Assembly: GCF_014898175.1 (NCBI RefSeq)
Contig: NZ_CP062948.1
Span: 1,984,001-2,048,000 of the forward strand
Length of the DNA stretch: 64,000 nucleotides
Origin: Bifidobacterium lemurum
GTDB taxonomy: Bacteria; Actinomycetota; Actinomycetes; Actinomycetales; Bifidobacteriaceae
Reading direction: 5' to 3'
Positions 35,338 to 44,622 of this stretch are shown piece after piece. Both the position numbers and the translations under genes were made by a program. Position 1 is the first letter of the stretch; each line of letters begins with the position of its first letter. A model generated the notes under the pieces. It searched no databases. It saw only the letters and a list, made by a program, of their open reading frames with translations, and was not told the origin of the DNA.

Positions 35338-38300
35338 TCAGCCGCGGCTGCGACGGCGAACCGTCAGCACCAGTCCGGCTGCGGCCATCACCATCGCCGC
35401 GAGGACGATCGCGAAGACGCTGGCACCCGTGCTCGAGATCGGCTTGTTGGTGGAGGCCGGAGCCTTCTCCAAACCGGCGATCGCGGCTTCGAGAGCCTTG
35501 AGCGCGGCGTCGACCTGCTCCTGGGTGGCGGTCGCGTTGGCGGCGGTCAGCTTGGCGCTGGCCAGAGCCTCGCGTACGGCCTTGGCGGACGCCTCGGTGT
35601 AGCCCTTGAGATCAAGGGCCTCGGCCTTGGCGATCGCCGCCTGCAGAGCGGACTTGTTCACCGTGCCCGGCTCGGGTTCCGTCGTGGCGGGCTTGAGGGC
35701 CTGCATGGCGGTCTGGAGCGCGGTCAGGGCGGCGTCCACGTCGGACTGCGTGGCGGCGGCGTTGTCCAGCACCGCCTGGGCGTCGGACAGGGCGGTCGCG
35801 AACGCGGCCCACGTCTCGGCCGTGTAGTCGGCCTCAACCAGAGCCTTGGCCGAATCGACCGCAGCCTGGAGGACGGCCTTGTTGACCTGCTCGGGTTCCG
35901 TCGTGGCGGGCTTGAGGGCCTGCATGGCGGTCTGGAGCGCGGTCAGGGCGGCGTCCACGTCGGACTGCGTGGCGGCGGCGTTGTCCAGCACCGCCTGGGC
36001 GTCGGACAGGGCGGTCGCGAACGCGGCCCACGTCTCGGCCGTGTAGTCGGCCTCAACCAGAGCCTTGGCCGAATCGACCGCAGCCTGGAGGACGGCCTTG
36101 TTGACCTGCTCGGGTTCCGTCGTGGCGGGCTTGAGGGCCTGCATGGCGGTCTGGAGCGCGGTCAGGGCGGCGTCCACGTCGGACTGCGTGGCGGCGGCGT
36201 TGTCCAGCACCGCCTGGGCGTCGGACAGGGCGGTCGCGAACGCGGCCCACGTCTCGGCCGTGTAGTCGGCCTCAACCAGAGCCTTGGCCTTGTCGACGGC
36301 GGACTGCAGGTCGGTCTTATCGACCGGCGGGGCCACCGGCTCCAGTGCCTCGAGGGCGGCGTTGAGCTCGGTTGTGGCGAGCAGCACGCTGTAGACGTCG
36401 GCGTTCTCGTCATCCAGCACGGCCTTGGCGGCGGCGAGCTTCTCGCTCATCGTCTTCCAGCTGTCCGCGGTGTAGTCGGACTCCCTGAGTCCCTCCGCCT
36501 CGGTGACGGCGGCCGTGAGATCGGTCGTGTCGGGGACGACCACGGTCGGCGGCACGTCGCGGGTCGTGGTCAGGCGCAGTTCGGCGGCAGAAGCATACTT
36601 GTTCATCTCGCCTGCGGTCTGGCCTGCGGTTTCGAGTGCGATGAACTTCACGGAAGTGACGTTCTCCACGGCGTCGAAGCTTGCCAACTGCCATTCGGTC
36701 GAGGTCGAGAACTCGCCTTCGACGGTGGTGACGTTGCCGTTGGTGCTGGTGCCGGTGACGGCGCGGGTGGTGCCATCAGTCGTCGTCAGCTCGATCTTGT
36801 ACTTCTTGATCTTGCCGTTGGCGTTGGCTGCACCGGAACGAGGCAGATACCGCAAGCCGGTGATGGTGGTCGCTTCGGACAGGTTGAACTGGTACCAAGC
36901 GGCGTTATTTCCGAGGGCGTCATAGCCCCACTTGGTATGCCAGTGGGTGCTGTCCAGTCCGTCTTGGGCCAAATCTGCCGGGCCTTCGTTGCCGGACAGC
37001 GACTGTTCGCTGCCAACTAACACCGTGTAGGCATTGGTGGCCACGTCGAACTTGTCGCTGGAATCGTTGCCCGGAGCGTTCGGCATATATGTGTCGAGAG
37101 CCTCGAGCAGGGCGAACGCCGCGGTGTAGTCCTCGGCGGTGGCATCGGACTTGTTGATCAGCACCTTGGCCTTGGCCAGAGTCTCCTGATAGGTCGTCCA
37201 CGCCTCGTCGCTGAACTTCGCCGACTGGTCATCGTACTTCTTGGTGACCTCCGCGAGCTTGTTCTCGGCCTCGGCCTTGGTCTTGCTCTCGGAGTCGACG
37301 CGCTCGATCACGAGGTTGTCGAGCACGATGTCCTTGTAGCCACCGAAGTTGGCGGCGGAATCTTTCTCGTCGAGACCTTGCAGATCGGGAGCCGTGGAGG
37401 TGGAGTAGATGCCGAACCAGGAATCCCCGTTGACGGAACCCGTCAACTCGAACTCGTAGTGGCTGGTCTTGCCCAGTGACTTCTTCAGGTTCTTCAGGGT
37501 CGTGCTGCTGTCGGAGAACTCTCCGGAGCCGACCGCGACGGCGTAGGAGTCGTCGGATCCGACCTGGTAGTCGAAGGAGATCTTGTACGTGCGACCCGGC
37601 TCGAACTCGAAGTTCTGCGGAACCGTCTGGTACACCAGCGTGCCCTTCTGGGTCAGGCCGTTGACCTTCACCGACCAGTCGCCGTCGAGCACGTCATCCA
37701 TCTTCTTGACGTCCCAGCCGGCCTGCGTGTAAGGCGCATGCTTCTCGGACAGGTGGATACGGTTGTCCTCGACGCCTTCGGATCCGGAGATCACGAAGGG
37801 CCAGATGCCCTGGGCGTTGTTCTCGAAGTCGTTCGTCAGCTTGGTGACGTCGCCGCTCTCGTCGAACTCCAGACCATCATAGGCGTTGGCGACCACGCGC
37901 ACGTTGTCGAAGTACGCGTCGCCCTCGCCCTGATGGGCCAGGGTCAGCGTGGCCTCGCCATTTTCGGGCGCGGTGAAGAACACATACATGTTCTGGAAGT
38001 AGCTGGTGCCGTCCACCGTGGCGGAATTCGTGTTGTGCGTATCCGCCTTGACGTAGTTCTTCGCGATACTGCGCGAGGTGGAGTTGGTGGCCAGCGTCTC
38101 ACCGCCACTGGTGACCGTCATCGTGGCGTCGCCGTCGGAACGGTTGTCCACGCCGACGTACAGCGCGTAGCGCTCGCCGGGCGTCAGGTCGGTCAGCTTC
38201 TGGGTGGCCGAGATCTTGCCGGTGAGCTTGAGCATCGGGTTGCTGTACTGGCTCTTCGCGATGGAGGCTTCGCCGGTGCCCTTGAGGGTCCAGTCCTCCT

Positions 38301-41300
38301 CGAAGGTCTGCTCGCCGCCGTTGAAGCCGGCGTCGACCAGATGCATGCCCTCGCTCCAGGTGACCGAGATCTGCTTGGGGGTGGCGTCGCCCTTGTACAC
38401 GACGTACGGGGTTTCGCCCTCGGCGGTCAGCGTGACCTTGCCGTCGACGACGGACACGGTCTGCTCGTCGGTCTTGCCCAGATCGGTGAGCTTGTAGACC
38501 TTGACGTTGGCGAGGTTCTGCCACTCGTCGGGAAGCGTCCACTCGGTGGTGCCGCCGGCGGTGTTCCAGTGGTAGAGCTTCTCGTCGTCGGAGTTGACGA
38601 ACTCGCCGGTCTGCGCGTCCCACAGCCACGGCAGGAGGTAGGACTCGGTGCCGGTGCCGGTGCCATCGCCCTTGGAGACCGCGCCGGTGGCGACGACCTG
38701 ACCGTTGAAGGTGATGGTGCGGTTGCGGTAGGCGGTGGAGGACTGGTCGTTCGTCTCGCGGGCGAGCGTCACGACGTTGCCTTCGTCGTCCTTGAGTTCG
38801 ATGAACTCGTTGCCGCCGTTGGTTTCCGGATCGTACGAGGAGGTATCGTCGAGCGGGTTGTTGACCCAACGGCTCACCTTGAAGTGCTGGATGAACTTCG
38901 TGGACACGTCATGCGTGTACAGGTTGGTGATGTAGGCGTCGTAGTCGTTGCGGCCCTGCCATCCCTCGAAGTCCTTCATGTTGTAGCCGCCGAGCAGCGG
39001 AGCGTTGGCCGCGCCGCCGTAGGACGGATAGTCGCCGACCCAGCTGTCCTTCTGGTGGTTGCGCAGGAAGCGCATCACCTGGGAGTTCTCGCCCTTGGAG
39101 GTCGAATCGCCGTAGGTCAGATCGGCCGCCCAGTGCTGGAAGGTCGAATCGTACTCGTTGCCGGGACCCCATTCGGTGGTCATACGCCAGCCGTTGTCGT
39201 TGATCATCTTGGACATCTTGCGGGTCTCCCACGAATCCTCCGAGCCGGAGGAGGTCAGGTTGCCCCACACGTCCAAGTAGATGAAGTCCATGTTGTCGCC
39301 GACCTTCTCCTTGAGCTCGGCGAAGCGGTTTTCGCGGGCACCGGTGGCGAGATCCCAGATGCCGTCGATGCCGACGCCCTGATCGAGCCAGTTCCAGCCA
39401 TAGCTCAGGCCGCCGCTGGAATTGCGGCGCACGGAGTCGTCGCTGAAGGCCTCGGCCTCCGGATACATTTCGGAGGCGTTGACATGCACACCGAAGCGGG
39501 CGCCGTATTCGGCTCCCTTCTCCATCAGCGTGTTCATATCCTCGGCGCCGCCCATACGCTCGCCGATGTCGCCGTAATCCGGGTGGCCGGAGTCGTGGCC
39601 CTCGTTGCCGTAGCCCTTGAGGAGCACGGACTGGCCGAGGCCGTCGGTGTTGAGCGCGACCTTCTTGACGTTGTCAAGCGTGGTCAGGAACGGATTCTGC
39701 GCCTGGGAGCCGAAGTTCATGGCGATGCGCCATGCCACCAGCTCGGGCACTTCCTCGGACTTGTACGGGTTGTTCATGATCGAACGGAACGCGATCGCGC
39801 CGTCCTGCCAATCGACCGTGTCGTCGTCGTTCTCGTCGCCGGTGATGACGACGGACATCTTCGGCATTTCGGTCTCTTCGACCGTGTAGGACACGCCCTT
39901 CGAATCGGTGACGGTGCGGTGGTAGTACCACGGGGCGCTGGCCAGGCCGAGCGAGTTCGTGCCGCCGACCGTCTGGGTGGTGGCGTAGATGCGCGTGTTC
40001 TGGGCTCCGCCGTACACGGGCGAGGCCACATAACGACCCTCGTTCTCGGAGTTGCTCCACATGCCGGCGCTCAGCGAGTTGCCGGAGATGAACGCGTACA
40101 TGTAGTCGCGGTTCGTCAGGTTGGTCGCGGTGGTGATGTCGAAGTGCTCGTCGCCGGTTTTGTTGGTGTCGGACGACATGACGGCGCCGGTGAACTGCGC
40201 GCCGTCCTGATCCTCACGCATCGAGATGAGGCTCTGGTTCGGGAACGACACGGTCTGCACCGGCACCGGGTGCTCCTCGTCGCCGAGCTTGTTCTCGATC
40301 TTGGTGATGTTCAGGTCCAGCGTGTTCGCCTCGACGACGATCTCGGCGGTGATTACCGCGTCGATGTTCTTCTCGGCGTTCTTCACGTTCATCGTGTAGA
40401 CGGCCTTGGTGTCGCTTTCCTTGGAGAACGTGACGTCGTCGTCGGTGAGCTCAACGTAGGTGTTGTTGATCTCCACGGTGCGCACGTCCTTGGACTGGCC
40501 GTACATCACGCGGTTGTCGAGCTTGGTCATCGTGTACTGGAGCACGGAGGGGAAGTTCTTCTTGACCTCCACCTTCATCTGCTTGGTGGAGAGGGTCTCC
40601 GTCTCGACGGCGGCCGCCTCGTTCAGCGTGATGGCGTCCACGGTGAGATCGCCGTTGATGATCTCGATGTCCTTGGTGACGTCCTCGTAGCCGTCCTTGC
40701 CGACCGAGATGGTGTACTTGCCGGCCTTGAGGTCGCCGATGGTGTAGGCGCCGCTGGCGTCGGTGGTGGCGGAGGCGCCATCGACGCGCACCTTGGCGCC
40801 CTCGATCGGCTGGCCCTCGGCATCGACCACGGTGCCGTTGACGGCGTACTTGACGGCCTCCACCTTGGTGAAGTCCTTGACGTACACGTCGGTGTATTCG
40901 GTGCCGTAGGTGGAAGCCTTCATGGCGACTTTGTCGCTGAGATTGGTCAGCGAGCTGTAGTTGACGTCGAAGACCTTCTCGCCACCTACGGTCAGTGTGG
41001 CGGTGGTGCCGTCCCAGTCGATGGCGACGGGCACTTCGGCATCCTGCTCGGGGATCGCGAAGGACGATGCCTTGTAGTCGCCTTCCCCATTCACGTAGAG
41101 CTGGTAGTACCATTTGCTGTAAAGGTCATAGCCAATGAACAGGCCGTTGCCCGGGCCGTCGTAGCCCAGATAGAAACCGAAGCGGTTCAGGGTGCAGTCC
41201 TGTGGCGACATGATGGTGGCGCGGATTCCGCCCTCCGTGCTGAAGTCGAAGCTGCCGTCGTTGATGGCCACCGCCGGGTATTGCGACGAGTTGGACGCGC

Positions 41301-41634
41301 TATTGCCGTTGCCGGCGCCGGACTTGAAATGCACCCAGTCGCCGCTTTCCTCGAGCGTTTCGTTGCCCTTGGTCACATCCGGGTCGAGTGTCCATCCGCC
41401 TGCGGACACGGGATCGTCCGCGGTCGGAGAGGCGGTGCCGTCCGTGGTCGTGCCGTTCGACGATTCGTCGTTGACCGGCGTGGTGTTCTGCTGTTCATAT
41501 GACTCCGCCAGCATCTGCAAAGCGTAGTCTTCGACGTCGCTGGTCGAAAGCGGCGCGGCGAATGCCGTGCTGCCCCCCCCCAGTGGGACGAGAGCCAGTG
41601 CCGCCGCAAGCGCCACTGAGATCGCGCGTTTCAT
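35338..41634 (-). CDS. engBF: GH101 endo-alpha-N-acetylgalactosaminidase (EngBF type), surface-anchored
   Basis: A 2098-residue enzyme that releases the core-1 disaccharide Gal-beta1,3-GalNAc from mucin O-glycans. It has a signal peptide (1-about 30, AFAAPLS), an N-terminal lectin-like domain, a carboxypeptidase-regulatory-like beta domain (about 260-340, GTVVDAEGQPIEGAKV), and the GH101 barrel with nucleophile Asp788 in YLDVWGN and acid/base Glu821 in TTEWGPGN. The two catalytic residues sit at almost the same numbers as in characterised EngBF. Carbohydrate-binding modules follow, then five FIVAR repeats, three nearly identical, and a terminal membrane helix with Arg tail. ISSTG precedes the helix in place of a clear LPxTG. 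The start has AAAGGAA about 10 nt upstream. Confidence 0.96.
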   Translation of the reverse strand: MKRAISVALAAALALVPLGGGSTAFAAPLSTSDVEDYALQMLAESYEQQNTTPVNDESSNGTTTDGTASPTADDPVSAGGWTLDPDVTKGNETLEESGDWVHFKSGAGNGNSASNSSQYPAVAINDGSFDFSTEGGIRATIMSPQDCTLNRFGFYLGYDGPGNGLFIGYDLYSKWYYQLYVNGEGDYKASSFAIPEQDAEVPVAIDWDGTTATLTVGGEKVFDVNYSSLTNLSDKVAMKASTYGTEYTDVYVKDFTKVEAVKYAVNGTVVDAEGQPIEGAKVRVDGASATTDASGAYTIGDLKAGKYTISVGKDGYEDVTKDIEIINGDLTVDAITLNEAAAVETETLSTKQMKVEVKKNFPSVLQYTMTKLDNRVMYGQSKDVRTVEINNTYVELTDDDVTFSKESDTKAVYTMNVKNAEKNIDAVITAEIVVEANTLDLNITKIENKLGDEEHPVPVQTVSFPNQSLISMREDQDGAQFTGAVMSSDTNKTGDEHFDITTATNLTNRDYMYAFISGNSLSAGMWSNSENEGRYVASPVYGGAQNTRIYATTQTVGGTNSLGLASAPWYYHRTVTDSKGVSYTVEETEMPKMSVVITGDENDDDTVDWQDGAIAFRSIMNNPYKSEEVPELVAWRIAMNFGSQAQNPFLTTLDNVKKVALNTDGLGQSVLLKGYGNEGHDSGHPDYGDIGERMGGAEDMNTLMEKGAEYGARFGVHVNASEMYPEAEAFSDDSVRRNSSGGLSYGWNWLDQGVGIDGIWDLATGARENRFAELKEKVGDNMDFIYLDVWGNLTSSGSEDSWETRKMSKMINDNGWRMTTEWGPGNEYDSTFQHWAADLTYGDSTSKGENSQVMRFLRNHQKDSWVGDYPSYGGAANAPLLGGYNMKDFEGWQGRNDYDAYITNLYTHDVSTKFIQHFKVSRWVNNPLDDTSSYDPETNGGNEFIELKDDEGNVVTLARETNDQSSTAYRNRTITFNGQVVATGAVSKGDGTGTGTESYLLPWLWDAQTGEFVNSDDEKLYHWNTAGGTTEWTLPDEWQNLANVKVYKLTDLGKTDEQTVSVVDGKVTLTAEGETPYVVYKGDATPKQISVTWSEGMHLVDAGFNGGEQTFEEDWTLKGTGEASIAKSQYSNPMLKLTGKISATQKLTDLTPGERYALYVGVDNRSDGDATMTVTSGGETLATNSTSRSIAKNYVKADTHNTNSATVDGTSYFQNMYVFFTAPENGEATLTLAHQGEGDAYFDNVRVVANAYDGLEFDESGDVTKLTNDFENNAQGIWPFVISGSEGVEDNRIHLSEKHAPYTQAGWDVKKMDDVLDGDWSVKVNGLTQKGTLVYQTVPQNFEFEPGRTYKISFDYQVGSDDSYAVAVGSGEFSDSSTTLKNLKKSLGKTSHYEFELTGSVNGDSWFGIYSTSTAPDLQGLDEKDSAANFGGYKDIVLDNLVIERVDSESKTKAEAENKLAEVTKKYDDQSAKFSDEAWTTYQETLAKAKVLINKSDATAEDYTAAFALLEALDTYMPNAPGNDSSDKFDVATNAYTVLVGSEQSLSGNEGPADLAQDGLDSTHWHTKWGYDALGNNAAWYQFNLSEATTITGLRYLPRSGAANANGKIKKYKIELTTTDGTTRAVTGTSTNGNVTTVEGEFSTSTEWQLASFDAVENVTSVKFIALETAGQTAGEMNKYASAAELRLTTTRDVPPTVVVPDTTDLTAAVTEAEGLRESDYTADSWKTMSEKLAAAKAVLDDENADVYSVLLATTELNAALEALEPVAPPVDKTDLQSAVDKAKALVEADYTAETWAAFATALSDAQAVLDNAAATQSDVDAALTALQTAMQALKPATTEPEQVNKAVLQAAVDSAKALVEADYTAETWAAFATALSDAQAVLDNAAATQSDVDAALTALQTAMQALKPATTEPEQVNKAVLQAAVDSAKALVEADYTAETWAAFATALSDAQAVLDNAAATQSDVDAALTALQTAMQALKPATTEPEPGTVNKSALQAAIAKAEALDLKGYTEASAKAVREALASAKLTAANATATQEQVDAALKALEAAIAGLEKAPASTNKPISSTGASVFAIVLAAMVMAAAGLVLTVRRRSRG
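35675..36286 (-). repeat. Three near-identical 219-bp tandem repeats inside engBF
   Basis: The same 5' boundary (GGTTCCGTCGTGGCGGGC on the plus strand) recurs at 35675, 35894 and 36113. Each unit encodes a 73-residue FIVAR repeat, whose core reads ALVEADYTAETWAAFATALS. Identity at DNA level is nearly complete, unlike the diverged flanking FIVAR units, so the array expanded recently or is kept uniform by recombination. Confidence 0.95.
41573..41581 (-). repeat. Nine-G homopolymer in the signal-peptide codons of engBF
   Basis: On the coding strand nine consecutive G residues encode part of PLGGGS, about 17-20 codons after the start. Gain or loss of one G would shift the frame and stop the enzyme from being made. 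Homopolymer length is seen; variability is inferred. Confidence 0.85.
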
Positions 41635-41998
41635 GTGCGATATATTCCTTTCGCTCTTCTTTGAGGTGCAGTCGCCCAAGCACCACGATGTGATAGAAAT
41701 AGACGAAACTGCAATTGCGTAAGCAACCTTACAATAAATATCTCTCAAAGTAAAGCCAGTGCTTTTTCAGGTGTTGCGAAGGTTTTTGTGTGTGATGCGG
41801 ATATTCGGGGGTGTTGAATACCGCTACTTGTCGGGGTATTTGGGCATTGAGGCGGCCTGTGGGATGGCTTGTGGTGCCGGGTTTCCGCTCTTATGGGTTG
41901 CTTAAATCCGCAGTGTGCGCATGTATTCCATTAGCTTTCTTAACTAAAAAAGGGGGTAGGATAAGCGGTGATAGAAGGCTGCGGGTAGACTGCGAACC
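41635..41998. other. A/T-richer divergent promoter region of engBF and helicase gene
   Basis: This 364-bp stretch holds the promoter and leader for engBF (minus) and the helicase promoter (plus). The part from 41700 to 41960 is clearly lower in G+C than its surroundings. Short frames here lack ribosome sites. No operator palindrome is obvious. Confidence 0.55.
41986..41991 (+). promoter_or_regulatory. -10 box of a probable leaderless helicase transcript
   Basis: TAGACT ends 7 nt before the ATG and no ribosome site is present between. This is the same arrangement as hisS, gluA, rarA and the aminotransferase gene. Confidence 0.6.
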
Positions 41999-44569
41999 AT
42001 GACGGACGAACAGGGCGATAAGCGATACGGCTCATTGGGCGCGTTGGCGCCGGACTGGTACGACGACGGCGCGCGCAACCTCGCCGCCGACGACATCTAC
42101 GAGCGTTTCTTCGAATGGGTGGTCGGCACCAAAGGCATCGAACCATGGCCTCATCAGGAGGAGGCGATCATGGATCTGCTCGCCGGCGACCACGTGATCC
42201 TCAACACGCCCACCGGCTCAGGCAAATCCCTCGTGGCGCTCGGCATGCATTTCGCCGCCCTATGCACCGGTCGCCGCTCCTACTACACCGCGCCGATCAA
42301 GGCGCTGGTCAGCGAGAAGTTCTTCGACCTGGTGGAGGTCTTCGGCCGCGACCTGGTCGGCATGATCACCGGCGACACTCATATCAACGCGGACGCGCCG
42401 ATCATCTGCTGTACGGCGGAGATCCTCGCCAACCAGGCCCTGCGCGAGGGCCGCCGCGCCGACGTGGGCTGCGTGGCCATGGACGAATTCCACTACTACG
42501 GCGACCCCGAGCGCGGATGGGCGTGGCAGGTGCCGCTGCTCACCCTGCCGCGCACGCAGTTCCTGCTCATGAGCGCCACGCTCGGCAACGTGGACTCCAT
42601 CGCCGACAAACTCGAATCCATGACCGACACGGACGTGGACGTGATCGCCGATGCGCCCCGCCCCGTGCCATTGACCTACGAATACACGCTCGACCCGCTG
42701 GAACGCACGGTGGAACTCGCCTTCAACGAAGGGTCCACCCCGATCTACGTGGTGCATTTCTCACAGGACGCGGCGCTGGAAACCGCGCAGGCGCTCGCCT
42801 CCACCGGCGTGAGCAGCAAGGAGCAGCGCACGGCCATCGCCGAAGCCATCAAAGGCACGAAATTCACCACCGCCTTCGGCAAGATCCTGCAGCGGCTGCT
42901 GCGCACCGGCGTGGGCATCCACCATGCCGGCATGCTGCCGCGCTACCGTCGTCTGGTCGAACAGCTCGCCCAACAAGGCCTGCTGCCGGTGATCTGCGGC
43001 ACCGACACGCTCGGCGTGGGCATCAACGTGCCGATCCATTCCGTGGTGCTGACCGCCCTGACCAAATTCGACGGCTCGAAAATGCGCCGCCTGCGCGCCC
43101 GCGAATTCCACCAGATCGCCGGCCGCGCCGGCCGCATGGGCTTCGACACCGAAGGACTGGTGATCGCGGAGGCCCCCGAATTCGAGATCGAAAACCAGAA
43201 GGCCGTGGCCAAAGCCGGGGGAGACCCGAAGAAGCTCAAGAAGATCAAGCGCAAGAAGGCGCCCGAAGGCTTCGTGACGTGGAATGAGAACACCTTCGAC
43301 AAACTCATCGACGCGGACCCCGAAACCCTCGTGCCGCATCTGAAGATCACTCACTCCATGGTGCTCAACGAAGTCGCGCAGGGCGGCGACGCGCGCTGGC
43401 GCGTGGACCGGCTCATCGACGATTCCGCGCAGAGCCCGGACCAGAAGGAACGGCTGCACCAGCGGGCCGACGAGATCTTCCAAACATTGTTCGACACCGA
43501 CGTGATCGAAACCGAGGACCGCGACGACGGCGGCAAAGACTACTTCCTCACCGTCGACGTGCCCGACGACTTCGCGCTCGACCAGCCGTTGAGCCCCTTC
43601 CTGCTGGCAGCGCTGGAACTGCTCGACCCGGCGAGCCCCACCTACGCGCTCGACGTGATCTCCATGGTGGAGGCCACCCTCGAAGACCCCAAGCAGGTGC
43701 TGCGCGCCCAGGAACGCGCCGCCCGAGACAAAGCCATGGCCGACATGAAGGCCGACGGACTCGACTACGACGAGCGCATGGACCGCCTGCAGGACATCAC
43801 CTATCCCAAACCTTTGGAGGATATGCTCGACGCGGCCTTCACCCAATACCGCCGCGACGTGCCCTGGGCCAACGACTACTGGCTCAGCCCCAAATCGGTG
43901 ATCCGAGACATGGTGGAGACGGCATCCGACTTCACCGGATACATCGGCCGCTACAACATCGCCCGCTCCGAAGGCACGCTGCTGCGGTATCTGTCCGACG
44001 CCTACCGTTCGCTCGCCCGCACCGTGCCCGTCGACAAGCGCGACGAACAGCTGAGCGACATCATCGCCTGGCTGCGCGTGCTCGTGCGCTCCATCGACTC
44101 CAGTCTGGTCGACGAATGGGAGAACGCGGGCTCGGCCGACGCCAGCGAGGCCGCCGCCGCGCTCGCCGCTCCGGGTCGACGCGACGAGGTGGTCGAGGAC
44201 CGCCGAGGACTCACCGTGCTGGTGCGCAACGCCCTGTTCCGCCGCGTGCAGCTGATGGACCTCGACCGGCCCGAAGAGCTGGGCGCGCTCGACAAGGACT
44301 GGGGCTACGGCGTGCACGAATGGGAGGATGCGCTCGACGACTACTATGACGCCCACGAATACGTCGGCGTCGACGCGGCCGCACGCTCCGCCGACCTGTT
44401 CGTGCTCGACGATTCGCACGAACGCGACGAGCACACCTGGAAGGTGCGGCAGATCATCGACGACTCCGACGGCGACCATGATTGGGCCATCGTAGGCGTG
44501 GTGGATCTCGACGCCACCCAGGAAAGCGGCGAGGTCGTATTCGTCGACTATTCGGTGGCCGCCGCGTAA
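41999..44569 (+). CDS. Ski2-like DEAD/DEAH-box helicase with DUF3516 C-terminus
   Basis: An 856-residue helicase. Motif I is NTPTGSGKSLVALG, motif Ia YYTAPIKALVSEKF, motif II is DEFH in VAMDEFHYYGD, and motif III SATLGN. Motifs IV-VI follow (HHAGMLPRYRRLVEQLAQ, CGTDTLGVGINVPI, QIAGRAGRMGFD). The C-terminal half (about 400-856) matches the DUF3516 region of actinobacterial Ski2-like proteins. It probably unwinds RNA or DNA with ATP; the target is unknown. The start lies 7 nt after a -10 box, so the mRNA is likely leaderless. rarA follows 54 bp downstream with its own promoter. Confidence 0.92.
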   Translation: MTDEQGDKRYGSLGALAPDWYDDGARNLAADDIYERFFEWVVGTKGIEPWPHQEEAIMDLLAGDHVILNTPTGSGKSLVALGMHFAALCTGRRSYYTAPIKALVSEKFFDLVEVFGRDLVGMITGDTHINADAPIICCTAEILANQALREGRRADVGCVAMDEFHYYGDPERGWAWQVPLLTLPRTQFLLMSATLGNVDSIADKLESMTDTDVDVIADAPRPVPLTYEYTLDPLERTVELAFNEGSTPIYVVHFSQDAALETAQALASTGVSSKEQRTAIAEAIKGTKFTTAFGKILQRLLRTGVGIHHAGMLPRYRRLVEQLAQQGLLPVICGTDTLGVGINVPIHSVVLTALTKFDGSKMRRLRAREFHQIAGRAGRMGFDTEGLVIAEAPEFEIENQKAVAKAGGDPKKLKKIKRKKAPEGFVTWNENTFDKLIDADPETLVPHLKITHSMVLNEVAQGGDARWRVDRLIDDSAQSPDQKERLHQRADEIFQTLFDTDVIETEDRDDGGKDYFLTVDVPDDFALDQPLSPFLLAALELLDPASPTYALDVISMVEATLEDPKQVLRAQERAARDKAMADMKADGLDYDERMDRLQDITYPKPLEDMLDAAFTQYRRDVPWANDYWLSPKSVIRDMVETASDFTGYIGRYNIARSEGTLLRYLSDAYRSLARTVPVDKRDEQLSDIIAWLRVLVRSIDSSLVDEWENAGSADASEAAAALAAPGRRDEVVEDRRGLTVLVRNALFRRVQLMDLDRPEELGALDKDWGYGVHEWEDALDDYYDAHEYVGVDAAARSADLFVLDDSHERDEHTWKVRQIIDDSDGDHDWAIVGVVDLDATQESGEVVFVDYSVAAA

Positions 44570-44587
44570 CGCCGCACCATGGGGTGT

Positions 44588-44615
44588 CGAACAAGTGTTC
44601 GACGTGAGGTACAGT
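44588..44615 (+). promoter_or_regulatory. LexA (SOS) box and leaderless promoter of rarA
   Basis: CGAAC, AAGT, GTTCG (44588-44601) is an exact match to the actinobacterial SOS-box form CGAAC-N4-GTTCG. It covers the -35 position of a promoter with -10 TACAGT (44610-44615), which lies 7 nt before the rarA ATG. LexA bound here would block the polymerase, so rarA should be induced by DNA damage. Confidence 0.85.
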
Positions 44616-44622
44616 GGTGCGT

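Noticed and set aside
35338-35440. LPxTG sortase signal at the end of the GH101 protein
   Set aside because: The segment before the terminal helix reads ISSTG, lacking the Leu-Pro; anchoring by the helix itself, or by a divergent signal, cannot be decided.
37738-41502. 1254-codon plus-strand open frame opposite engBF
   Set aside because: Antisense to a well-supported GH101 gene; long open antisense frames are common in G+C-rich genes with strong third-base bias.
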